From a virus: a stretch of DNA of 41,000 nucleotides. The stretch covers positions 1 through 41,000 of IMG/VR virus record IMGVR_UViG_3300034062_002216. The stretch is one strand, 5' to 3'. The notes beneath the pieces are model-generated. The model was not told the origin of the DNA. It ran no database searches and saw only the letters and a program-made list of their open reading frames with translations. The position numbers were made by a program, and so were the translations under genes. This document shows positions 12,589-19,445 of the stretch, piece by piece (the stretch's first letter is position 1; the number at the start of each line of letters is the position of its first letter).

Positions 12589-12733
12589 TTTCTGGCCCGG
12601 TTTCTGGCCCAGCGCAAGTGCTTGAAAACAAAGGGCTTACGTCACGTTGGGCCAGAAACCAGCGTTCCCGCGGCACTAATTGTTTTTCCAAATTCAATTC
12701 CCCCCCTAGTAATTAGGGCCGTTTCTTCTGGCC
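12589..12733. repeat. Four copies of TTTCTGGCCCA-type repeat around the primase stop
   Basis: TTTCTGGCCC occurs at 12589-12598, TTTCTGGCCCA at 12601-12611, its exact complement TGGGCCAGAAA at 12648-12658, and TTCTGGCCCA at 12724-12733. Copies two and three form an 11-bp inverted repeat around a less GC-rich 36-base centre spanning the primase stop codon (12642). Clustered short repeats between the two replication genes could be iterons or an operator. Confidence 0.45.
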
Positions 12734-14387
12734 CACTGTCAGGATGGGCAATATTGGTAAGACAGTCGATGTGCTTCTGCGTCCAGACGTAGTACCGGCG
12801 ACGGACGCCGGACTCCGTCCGAACCCGCTCGACGCGGAACTCCTGCTCCCCCATGACGGCCAGGATTCGCCGTTTCAGGGAAATGTTCTCGCCCTCCAAT
12901 AGCTTCACGCGGCGGTTCTTGGTGATGTCCTCGAAGACCCGGTTCCACGAGAAGTAGAGGAGGAACTCGTCATTCGGCCCCCGCACCCAGGCCGGCTTGC
13001 CCGACGGGTTCGGGGTGGTGTCGTCCATGTCGGCGTCCGGCTGGGCGACGTTCGTGAGGGCGTCTAGAAGCCAGCCGGCGACGATGGCGAACCTCTGCTG
13101 CTCTGCGGACGGCCACTCCTCGGCCTTGTCGTCCATGAGCTTGACCTTCAAGCCGCGGACGCGAGTCCACGCCTTCTCGCCCTCCTTCTTGAACGAGTAG
13201 CCGTTCCAGATTTTGGCCCACTCCTTGGGGTTCGGGTCGGTGACGTCGATCGTCCCCGTGGCCTCCAGAATCTTCCTGGCGACGGAGATCGGGCTAGACC
13301 AGTCGCCGCTGGTCAGGGACACATGGACGCAGTCCCCATGGCCGTCGCTGGCGGCCACGACCGGAACGTGGAGCCGAAACTCCTTGGGGTCGCCGTGGAT
13401 CACGGTCAGCCGCCACATGCCCGGCCACCACTCGCCGCCGCGGAACTCGAGGCCGCTGGCGGCGTGGACGTTGGCCGCGCGGGCCTCCTCGACCTTCTGG
13501 TCGGCGTCTGGGTCGGTCGAGGCGACCTTCGTCGCCCCGGCGGCGCGGGCCTTCATGCCCCACCGCAACTGGCCCATCCAGATGTCGCGGAGTTCCTTGT
13601 CTTCCAGCGGACTCGCGCACTGCGTCTGGTTGAGGCTCCGCAGCACGAGCAGGACGTTCTGCTGCTCGACAGGGTCGTGAGGGTCACGCATGCGCATGAT
13701 CTCTGACGAAATCCACGACACGAGGCCGGTGTGCCGCTCGCCCTCGCCGAGCTTCCTGGTGAGGATCGTGTCCTTGGTGATCAGTCCCTCGCCGCCTCCC
13801 GCCCCGCTGGCCTTGGCGATCACAGCCAGCACCAGAGCCTCCGGCATGGGCGCCGGCTCGACGTCGTCCGGCGACCGGCCGTCGTCCCATCGGTATCGCT
13901 TTCCGGTGTGGTGGCGGCTGGGGGGGATGATCGACTGACTGCTCTTCCCGCCGCCGCCGATCCGCACCTCGAGGCCGTCGATGTCGACCTTGGCCCTGGG
14001 CAGCGAGATCAGCCTGGGGTCGAGAAGCCACAGCCGGTGGCCGCCGCGGCTCGACGAATAGCCCGGCGTCGGGACGGAGAGCAGCCCGAACTTCTTGGCG
14101 GTCGCCAGCGCCTTCTCGTTGTCCCACTCGGTGTCTGCCAGCCCACTGGCCGGCCCAAGCGGAAGGCCGATGTTCCACTCCTGGCCGTCATCGAACCACG
14201 AGGCGATCTCGTCCTCGTCCTTCGTGACATGCGCCAGCCAGTCCGTCTGCACAGGGTGCTTGCCGGGGGCGGCGCAGCCGTGGCCGGAGGCGCACATGCA
14301 CCGCTCGCCGTCCATGCCGTAGACCTTGACGATCGGCCAGCCGAACTCTGATGCGTAGTGGGCGGCGGCCTTGAATGTGTCGCTCAT
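12642..14387 (-). CDS. Bifunctional DNA primase/polymerase (Prim-Pol)
   Basis: A 581-residue protein of the archaeo-eukaryotic primase superfamily. The N-terminal domain carries a cysteine motif CMCASGHGCAAPGKHP (30-45), an acidic pair in GLADTEWDNE (D85, E87), SSRGGHRLW with H117, and VDIDGLEVRIGGGGKSS leading to IIPPSRHHTGKRYRW. These are the metal-, nucleotide- and template-binding elements of PF09250-type enzymes. The C-terminal half is less conserved and shows no clear Walker A motif, so the helicase step is probably supplied by the neighbouring SNF2- or UvrD-like proteins. The ATG has a GGAGG site. Confidence 0.88.
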   Translation of the reverse strand: MSDTFKAAAHYASEFGWPIVKVYGMDGERCMCASGHGCAAPGKHPVQTDWLAHVTKDEDEIASWFDDGQEWNIGLPLGPASGLADTEWDNEKALATAKKFGLLSVPTPGYSSSRGGHRLWLLDPRLISLPRAKVDIDGLEVRIGGGGKSSQSIIPPSRHHTGKRYRWDDGRSPDDVEPAPMPEALVLAVIAKASGAGGGEGLITKDTILTRKLGEGERHTGLVSWISSEIMRMRDPHDPVEQQNVLLVLRSLNQTQCASPLEDKELRDIWMGQLRWGMKARAAGATKVASTDPDADQKVEEARAANVHAASGLEFRGGEWWPGMWRLTVIHGDPKEFRLHVPVVAASDGHGDCVHVSLTSGDWSSPISVARKILEATGTIDVTDPNPKEWAKIWNGYSFKKEGEKAWTRVRGLKVKLMDDKAEEWPSAEQQRFAIVAGWLLDALTNVAQPDADMDDTTPNPSGKPAWVRGPNDEFLLYFSWNRVFEDITKNRRVKLLEGENISLKRRILAVMGEQEFRVERVRTESGVRRRYYVWTQKHIDCLTNIAHPDSGPEETALITRGGIEFGKTISAAGTLVSGPT

Positions 14388-14596
14388 GGTGAGCCTCCAT
14401 GCCTTGAGAATGAAAAGCCACCCTCCCGGCCCTGCGTGGAACAGGGCCGGGAGGTGGCAAAAGACGCCCGTCGGCCGTGGCGGAAAGGTGACACCAGAGG
14501 GCTCGACAGACTTCCGGGGGTTACTTCGCCACCAACCGGCTGGGCGACCGGCCCACGAATCTGTGGGTTAAAGGCCGCCGGCCCGAGCCTGTTGGA
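14388..14596 (-). other. Intergenic region with no gene, hairpin leader of the primase
   Basis: This 209-base gap separates the primase from the gene upstream. It contains the strong terminator-like hairpin listed separately and, further upstream, a smaller stem CCCAC/GTGGG. I see no open frame with coding-like features and no convincing promoter. It may act as an attenuating leader that sets how much transcription reaches the primase. Confidence 0.4.
14413..14458 (-). terminator. Intrinsic terminator, minus strand
   Basis: A 17-bp stem (arms at 14417-14434 and 14442-14458, with one bulged base; core CTCCCGGCCCTG/CAGGGCCGGGAG) closes a 7-base loop and is followed on the minus strand by TTTTCATT. 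It lies between the gene at 14597-15376 and the primase, so it should limit or attenuate read-through into the primase and UvrD block. Confidence 0.65.
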
Positions 14597-15376
14597 TCAC
14601 TCCTCCTCGCGGACGACGCTCGAGGCGCCGGCCGGCGGGGCGTTGAACATCGCGGTCAGCGAGTCGTGGTAGACCTTCTTCGCCACCGCACCCTGCTCCT
14701 CGGAGATGACTCCGGCGACGCGGGGGACGATCTGCGAGTAGGGCTGACCGCCGCTCGACTTCACCTTCTGGAGCTTGAGCCCCACGACGCACTCCCACGG
14801 GAACGCTGGCAACCGCTTCTGGAACGGCAGCCAGTTGCGAAGGCTCCCAGGCCCGACGGTGACCAGGATCGGCCACGTTTCGCCCTCACGCAGGATCGCG
14901 AGGATGCGGGCCTCCTTGACCTTCTTGCCGCTGCCGCTCTTGCCGGCCCCGTACCCGAACTCCGGCCCGGTGGAGAGCGCCGCCCAGTCGTAGCGGCGGT
15001 CGCCGATCCGATACCGCTCCAGAGCCGCGGGGTCGATGTCCCCCAGCGACACATCGTCACCGACGCGGTAGCCGACCAGGAGGTCGTGCGACACGAGCAC
15101 CGGCCTCATGTCGGACGGGTCGTCCTTCGGCCACAGCACGCCGCGCTTCCCGACGGCCACCAGGAGGCCGACGATCTCGTCGGTGCTCTCGGTGTTGCCG
15201 TTGCAGTCGATGTTCCAGGTCGTCCCGCCGCCGGCCGGCGTCGGCACCTTCACCAAGTCCATCTCCGTCATCGGCTCGCCGTCCAGGTTCGCGGCGATGA
15301 TCTGCGCCTGCCGACTGTTCGGCGCGAGCGCGGGGTAGTCGATCGTCTTCACGGTCGTCGAAATCGCGGTGCTCAT
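14597..15376 (-). CDS. Phage replication-associated protein of unknown function
   Basis: A 259-residue protein of a type I recognise from replication regions of phages and integrative elements: an N-terminal ARIL/IIAANLDGEPMTEMDLVKV segment, PTPAGGGTTWNID, a middle with LVSHDLLVGYR, and a late WPILVTVGPGSLRNWLPFQK and LKLQKVKSSGGQPYSQIVP. The pattern G-G-T-T-W, then L-P-x-S-L/x-N-W, then K-x-G-x-x-Y-S, is consistent. Its position between helicase and primase would suit a single-strand-binding or recombination role, but no family with known function is established. A good AAGGAGAAACC site precedes the ATG. Confidence 0.8.
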   Translation of the reverse strand: MSTAISTTVKTIDYPALAPNSRQAQIIAANLDGEPMTEMDLVKVPTPAGGGTTWNIDCNGNTESTDEIVGLLVAVGKRGVLWPKDDPSDMRPVLVSHDLLVGYRVGDDVSLGDIDPAALERYRIGDRRYDWAALSTGPEFGYGAGKSGSGKKVKEARILAILREGETWPILVTVGPGSLRNWLPFQKRLPAFPWECVVGLKLQKVKSSGGQPYSQIVPRVAGVISEEQGAVAKKVYHDSLTAMFNAPPAGASSVVREEE

Positions 15377-15458
15377 TGGTTTCTCCTTGAGCTTCCTTCC
15401 GATCCATCAACAAGCCGCATGGGCACACGCCAGGCGGCTACGCTTCTTCTGTAGGCTG

Positions 15459-15908
15459 CTAGCCGGTCGTCAGGTGCCGTAGGACGGGCTGGACGTATTC
15501 GCTGACGATGCCGGCGAACGGCGTCCCCTCGGCCCACGGCTCGCGCGGGTCGCGGCCGGCGTCCTTCGACAACTCCTTGAGCAGGCTCTTCAGCCTGGCG
15601 GTGTTGATGCCGACCAGCCCCTTGTCGACGCCGGCCTTGCGGGCGGCCTCGAGCACCGCATCCTGGGCCTCGCCGCTGGCGCTGATTCGATGCTCCCACT
15701 CGACCCGCCACGAGCGGCCGGCGACGCGGACGCCGTCCAGCCGGCCGCCGGTCATCTCCTCGACGGCGACGTTCGCCATCGCCTCCCGCTTCTTCTTCAG
15801 CTCCTTGACGCGCAGCTCCGCGTCGTCGATCTCACGGTCGATCGCCGTGATCTGCTCCAGCACGCTGGAGAGACTGTTGTCCTCGCCCATAGCCTCTGAG
15901 AATGTCAT
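15459..15908 (-). CDS. Coiled-coil protein overlapping the SNF2-type helicase gene
   Basis: A 149-residue protein with an N-terminal coiled coil (ITAIDREIDDAELRVKELKK) followed by a compact domain containing GVRVAGRSWRVEWEHRISAS. Two ATG starts are possible: 15908 (GAGG site) and 15890. Either gives an unusually long out-of-phase overlap (77 or 59 bases) with the helicase 3' end. It may act with the helicase or as a nucleic-acid-binding accessory; no known family is clear. An 82-base gap without a gene follows and carries an AGCCTAC motif ahead of the next gene. Confidence 0.75.
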   Translation of the reverse strand: MTFSEAMGEDNSLSSVLEQITAIDREIDDAELRVKELKKKREAMANVAVEEMTGGRLDGVRVAGRSWRVEWEHRISASGEAQDAVLEAARKAGVDKGLVGINTARLKSLLKELSKDAGRDPREPWAEGTPFAGIVSEYVQPVLRHLTTG

Positions 15909-17253
15909 CGATAACCTCGCGTCTATTCGACAAAGCCTCGTACACGCGGCCGTCTGCCGTAGGCTTGCCGTGTAGGGTACTGACCAGAGAAAAAAACCGC
16001 GTGTGCTGTGTCTGCCCCGGCCGGTGCAGGCGGGCGATGGCCTGGAGATACTCGGACAGCGAGTGCCCGAGGCTGTAGAAGACGCCCAGGCGGGCGCGGG
16101 TGAGGTCGATGCCGATGCCACCCGATTGAATCTGAGCCACCAGCACCTGCGTCTTCCCTGACTGCCACTCGGCAAGGGAGTCGATTTTACCAGACAGCTC
16201 GCTGTAGGTGGCCCCGTGCTTCTGGCACGCCTCGATCACGCAGTCGATGTCACTGCGAAACCGTGCGAACACCACCAGCGGCTCGCCGGCGTCGATGTCC
16301 TCGAGCATCTCCGCGAACGCCGCCTGCTTCGACGGGTGCTCGTCGATCCGGCGGGCCGCCTCCTCGTCGTCCAGCCGGACATAGCCCTGGCACGACTGGA
16401 GCATCCGCAGGAGGCCAATCATGGCGTTCTTCGGGGTGACGAACTTGCCGGCCTCAACCTCGGCGACGAAGTCCTTCTCGAGCTGCCGGTGGACGTTGGC
16501 CTCCTTGGCCGTCATCTCCACCGGCACCTCGACATGGAGGATCGGCGGCAGATCGAGGACGTCCTCGCTCTTTCGATGGAACGTCGTCGCGGCGATCTTC
16601 TCGCCAAACTGCTTTTGGTTCCGGTATCCAATCACCATGCCGGGGAGGTGCGGATTCGTGATGGCGTAGGTGGCCTTGAACAGGGTGTAGGACGTACCAA
16701 ACGTGGTGCATTCCGGCGACTCGACGGCCCGGTAGATGCCGAAGGCGTCGAGGATCGTCTGGGCCAGGAGCGTCCCTGAGAGGGCGATCCGCTTGGCCGT
16801 CGGGCATCGCTTCGTCTGCTTGGCCGCCCACTTCGACTGGGCGCCTGACGGAGACTTGAGCCGGTGGCACTCGTCGAACACGAAGCAGTCCCACGGCACC
16901 TTGTCGGCCTGCTTCACCCGCCACCACGTTTCGTAGTTGGCGATGATGACCAGTGGTGAGGTGTCGGCGCAGGCGGCGGCTATCTGCTCGCCCTTCTTGG
17001 CCGATGTGCCGCGATCGAGGATGAGCAGGCGGGCCTGCGGCATCCAGAGCGAGAACTGCTTCACCCAGGCGGCGATGACGGCTTTTGGGCACCCCACCAT
17101 CACGCGGCGGGCGCGGCCGGCATCAAGCTCCTGCCGGATGATCTCGATGGCGCACCGGGTCTTGCCGGTTCCCATCCCCATATGAAGAACGGCGTCGCGT
17201 CGGCCTCCGGCCCACGCGATCGCCTCCCTCTGATGACGCCAGAGCCCATCCAT
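15832..17253 (-). CDS. SNF2-type superfamily 2 helicase
   Basis: A 473-residue SF2 helicase. Motif Q-like is LWRHQREAI, Walker A GMGTGKT (26-32), motif Ia MVGCPKAVIAAWVKQF, Walker B FDECH (126-130), motif III LSGT (158-161), motif V QIQSGGIGIDLTRA and motif VI QAIARLHRPGQ. The Q-x-x-x-R-x-x-R-x-G-Q form of motif VI is typical of SNF2-like translocases. It probably remodels or unwinds DNA during phage replication, paired with the primase-polymerase. The ATG has a GGAGGAG site; the 3' end overlaps the next gene. Confidence 0.92.
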   Translation of the reverse strand: MDGLWRHQREAIAWAGGRRDAVLHMGMGTGKTRCAIEIIRQELDAGRARRVMVGCPKAVIAAWVKQFSLWMPQARLLILDRGTSAKKGEQIAAACADTSPLVIIANYETWWRVKQADKVPWDCFVFDECHRLKSPSGAQSKWAAKQTKRCPTAKRIALSGTLLAQTILDAFGIYRAVESPECTTFGTSYTLFKATYAITNPHLPGMVIGYRNQKQFGEKIAATTFHRKSEDVLDLPPILHVEVPVEMTAKEANVHRQLEKDFVAEVEAGKFVTPKNAMIGLLRMLQSCQGYVRLDDEEAARRIDEHPSKQAAFAEMLEDIDAGEPLVVFARFRSDIDCVIEACQKHGATYSELSGKIDSLAEWQSGKTQVLVAQIQSGGIGIDLTRARLGVFYSLGHSLSEYLQAIARLHRPGQTQHTRFFSLVSTLHGKPTADGRVYEALSNRREVIDDILRGYGRGQQSLQRAGADHGDRP

Positions 17254-17298
17254 GTGGCGACTCCTCCATGAGTGCCGCAGAATGTATCGGCAGAATGC

Positions 17299-17859
17299 CT
17301 ACGTTGCAAGAGTAGGCTTTTTGATGCCGCGGCGGGGGCGGCCGATCTTCTGGCCGGCGGCGGTTTCCTTGCGGGCTTTCGCGGCGTTTTGCTCGCACGA
17401 CGCCCTCGAGAAAATCCACACGCGGTCGGCCGCCTTGCCGTCCCGGCCGTTGTGGACAATCCTTCCGACAATCTCGTCGCGGCGGGCTGCCCGCGGGGGC
17501 CATGTCCAGTGGCATCCCATGATCTCGGCGGCCTCGGCGCTGCCGATGGCGTCGTGAAAGTCGATCGGCGTCTTCACCGCCTTGAGGCGGCGAAGCTCGT
17601 CTGGCCGGAGGTCGACGTAGGAACGCGGCCGGCCGGTCTTCCGCTCCCGCCTCGCCTCCTCGTAGTCGGCGTAGTCTTGGTCGCACTCCTGGAGGGAGTA
17701 GACCTGGAACGACCTGGCCTCGCCGCTTCCGCTGACGGCCTTGATCGCGCGGCTGGTCAGCAAACCCTTCCTGACCATCACGGCCGGCTGAGTGAAATGG
17801 ATACCCATCACGGCCGCGGCCTCCCACGATCCAATCGCCTGGTCTTTCACAGTAGGCAT
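17299..17859 (-). CDS. DNA-binding protein with duplicated HTH-like motif
   Basis: A 186-residue protein in which one segment occurs twice: AIGSWEAAAVMGIHFTQPAV (near residue 8) and AIGSAEAAEIMGCHWTWPPR (near residue 105). Each reads as a MerR/excisionase-like helix-turn-helix (A-x-x-L/M-G-x-x-x...). The C-terminus is basic (KIGRPRRGIKKP). The preferred ATG at 17859 has an AAAGGAGA site; an in-frame start at 17919 is less likely. It diverges from the integrase operon across a region with two palindromes, so it may be the regulator acting there. Confidence 0.75.
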   Translation of the reverse strand: MPTVKDQAIGSWEAAAVMGIHFTQPAVMVRKGLLTSRAIKAVSGSGEARSFQVYSLQECDQDYADYEEARRERKTGRPRSYVDLRPDELRRLKAVKTPIDFHDAIGSAEAAEIMGCHWTWPPRAARRDEIVGRIVHNGRDGKAADRVWIFSRASCEQNAAKARKETAAGQKIGRPRRGIKKPTLAT

Positions 17860-18028
17860 TTCGACGTCTCCTTTGGGGACTAGGAAAGATAGGCAAGCCA
17901 GAGTGTCCACATGGGACACGAGGCCCGTGACGCCCCGGCCGCAGACTCCACTTGAAAGTGGAGGATAGGGGATTCAGAATGTGACGGTGCCGAAAGGAAT
18001 CGTACCACCACTGTGAAAGGAGTCTGCC
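17860..18028. promoter_or_regulatory. Divergent control region with two palindromes
   Basis: This gap separates the minus-strand HTH gene from the plus-strand integrase operon. It holds CTCCACTT-GA-AAGTGGAG (17946-17963) and GTGTCC-N5-GGACAC (17903-17919). The first overlaps the -35 box of a plus-strand promoter. The second lies upstream of the HTH gene. Both look like binding sites for a dimeric repressor. Confidence 0.5.
17952..17980 (+). promoter_or_regulatory. Predicted promoter of the integrase operon
   Basis: On the plus strand: -35 TTGAAA (17952-17957), 17 bases, -10 CAGAAT (17975-17980). The -35 box lies inside the 18-base palindrome at 17946-17963, so a protein bound there would block RNA polymerase. 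Confidence 0.45.
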
Positions 18029-18232
18029 GTGCCCTCCAGAAACGTCAGCGTAACCCTCAGTGTTTCCGAAATCCGCAGTCTCTTCGCCGCCGTCAACACC
18101 GCCGGAATGCTTTCAGCCGGCCGCGTGGCCGACCGCGACGCGCTCGAGGGGACGCTCATGTCGGCGCTCGCGAAGCTCGAGGACGCCAGCGGCGTCGAGC
18201 GCGAAACCGTGGACGAATGGGCGATGTGCTGA
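18029..18232 (+). CDS. Small protein upstream of the integrase
   Basis: A 67-residue protein starting GTG with an AAGGAG site seven bases upstream: VPSRNVSVTLSVSEIRSLFA, then NTAGMLSAGRVADRDALEG and a helical C-terminus ending ETVDEWAMC. It shares the integrase strand and probably its transcript (51-base gap). It is not an obvious excisionase, since no HTH or basic helix is clear. Function unknown. Confidence 0.65.
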   Translation: MPSRNVSVTLSVSEIRSLFAAVNTAGMLSAGRVADRDALEGTLMSALAKLEDASGVERETVDEWAMC

Positions 18233-18283
18233 AGGGGGGTTGATGACCGCCATTGGTGTGGCACCTTCCGGGGGAGCACTCCG

Positions 18284-19153
18284 ATGACGCTCCGTAGCTT
18301 TCTTGACGACTACTACGCTCCCATGCGTGGCATCAGCGACCGCACGCTGCGGTTGTACGGATTCACCCTGGCCGCATTCGGCGAGTTCTTGGGCCACGAG
18401 CCGACTCTGGAAGACCTCGACCCGCTGGTGGTCGCCAGGTTCCTCTCGTGGCGCCTCCGCGACCGGGAGCCGGGGACGGCCGCCAAGGATCGGGCGCAGC
18501 TCCGCGCCCTCTGGCAACTGGCCTGGGACGAGGCCATCCCCGGCGTGAAGCGTGGCCCGTCGGCCAGCCTTCGACGAATCGTCGTGCCGGAGCGTGTGCC
18601 GGAGGCGTGGCTGACCGACGAGATGCGGCGGCTGGTGGCGGCGGCCGGCGAGGAGCGCGGCCTCGTCGATGGCGTCGATGCCGCCGGCTATTGGCGGGCG
18701 CTGCTACTGGTCACCTACGACACCGCGGAGCGCATCTCGGCGGTCTTGAGCCTCAAGTTCCGCGACGTCCACGACGGGATGGTTCACTTCCGCGCCGAGG
18801 GCCGCAAAGGCCACCGCAGGGACATCACGCGCTCGATCAAGCCGGAGACTCAAGCCGCGATCGCGGCGATCTCGACGCCTCCTCGAGACGTCGTTTTCCC
18901 GTGGGGGCGGGCCGTCAGCACGCTCTACCACCACCTTGACCGCGTCCTGAAGCGGGCTGGCCTGCCGGTAGATCGCCGCAGCAAGTTCCACCGCATCCGC
19001 CGGACGGCGGCTTCGTACTACGAGGCTGCGGGCGGCGATGCCCAGGAACTGCTCGACCACTCGTCGCCGGCCCTGAAGCGGAAGAGCTACATCGACCCCA
19101 GGATCACCGGGGCCGGCGCCGACGCCGCGGCTAAGATTCCGCGGGTGGGCTGA
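18284..19153 (+). CDS. int: Tyrosine recombinase / phage integrase
   Basis: A 289-residue tyrosine recombinase. The N-terminal half is the SAM-like core-binding domain. The catalytic residues are visible: R150 in TAERISAVLSL, K175 in GRKGHRRD, H236 and R239 in HRIRR, H259 in LLDHSS, and the nucleophile Y269 in KSYIDPR. It cuts and rejoins DNA at att sites through a 3'-phosphotyrosine intermediate. The overall pattern (D-R-R-S-K-F-H-R-I-R-R, then L-L-x-H-S-S) resembles recombinases I associate with planctomycetes. Its presence argues for a temperate phage. It converges on the tail-fibre operon, overlapping that gene's end by 23 bases. Confidence 0.93.
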   Translation: MTLRSFLDDYYAPMRGISDRTLRLYGFTLAAFGEFLGHEPTLEDLDPLVVARFLSWRLRDREPGTAAKDRAQLRALWQLAWDEAIPGVKRGPSASLRRIVVPERVPEAWLTDEMRRLVAAAGEERGLVDGVDAAGYWRALLLVTYDTAERISAVLSLKFRDVHDGMVHFRAEGRKGHRRDITRSIKPETQAAIAAISTPPRDVVFPWGRAVSTLYHHLDRVLKRAGLPVDRRSKFHRIRRTAASYYEAAGGDAQELLDHSSPALKRKSYIDPRITGAGADAAAKIPRVG

Positions 19154-19445
19154 CCACCAACCCCGCCACCTCGCTCATCGGCACCACCTCCACCTGCGCC
19201 ATGATCTCAGGCGTCATGTAGGCGAACGCCTGCGCGAGAATCCCGCCCTCGCCGACCTCCGAGAGAACGTCGCCGCACAGCATCCAGCGACCGTCGCTCA
19301 ACTGCCGACCCGCCGGAACGTGACGCGGATCGCCATGCTCCTCCTGCACGCCGTACAGCGTGACGGCGACCTCGTAGGAGTAGACGAGCGCGAGGTCGCG
19401 GCACTCGGCGTAGGGCAGCGGGAGGGTGAGGTCAGAGAGCCACAT
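19131..19445 (-). CDS. Unknown protein at the end of the late operon
   Basis: A 104-residue protein starting at ATG 19445, which overlaps the tail-fibre stop (TGATG). Segments include MWLSDLTLPLPYAECRDLAL and GGILAQAFAYMTPEIMAQVE. It has no signal peptide and no recognised domain. The position after a tail fibre suggests a fibre chaperone or accessory protein, as inference only. Its 3' end runs into the convergent integrase gene with no space for a terminator between them. Confidence 0.75.
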   Translation of the reverse strand: MWLSDLTLPLPYAECRDLALVYSYEVAVTLYGVQEEHGDPRHVPAGRQLSDGRWMLCGDVLSEVGEGGILAQAFAYMTPEIMAQVEVVPMSEVAGLVVSPPAES

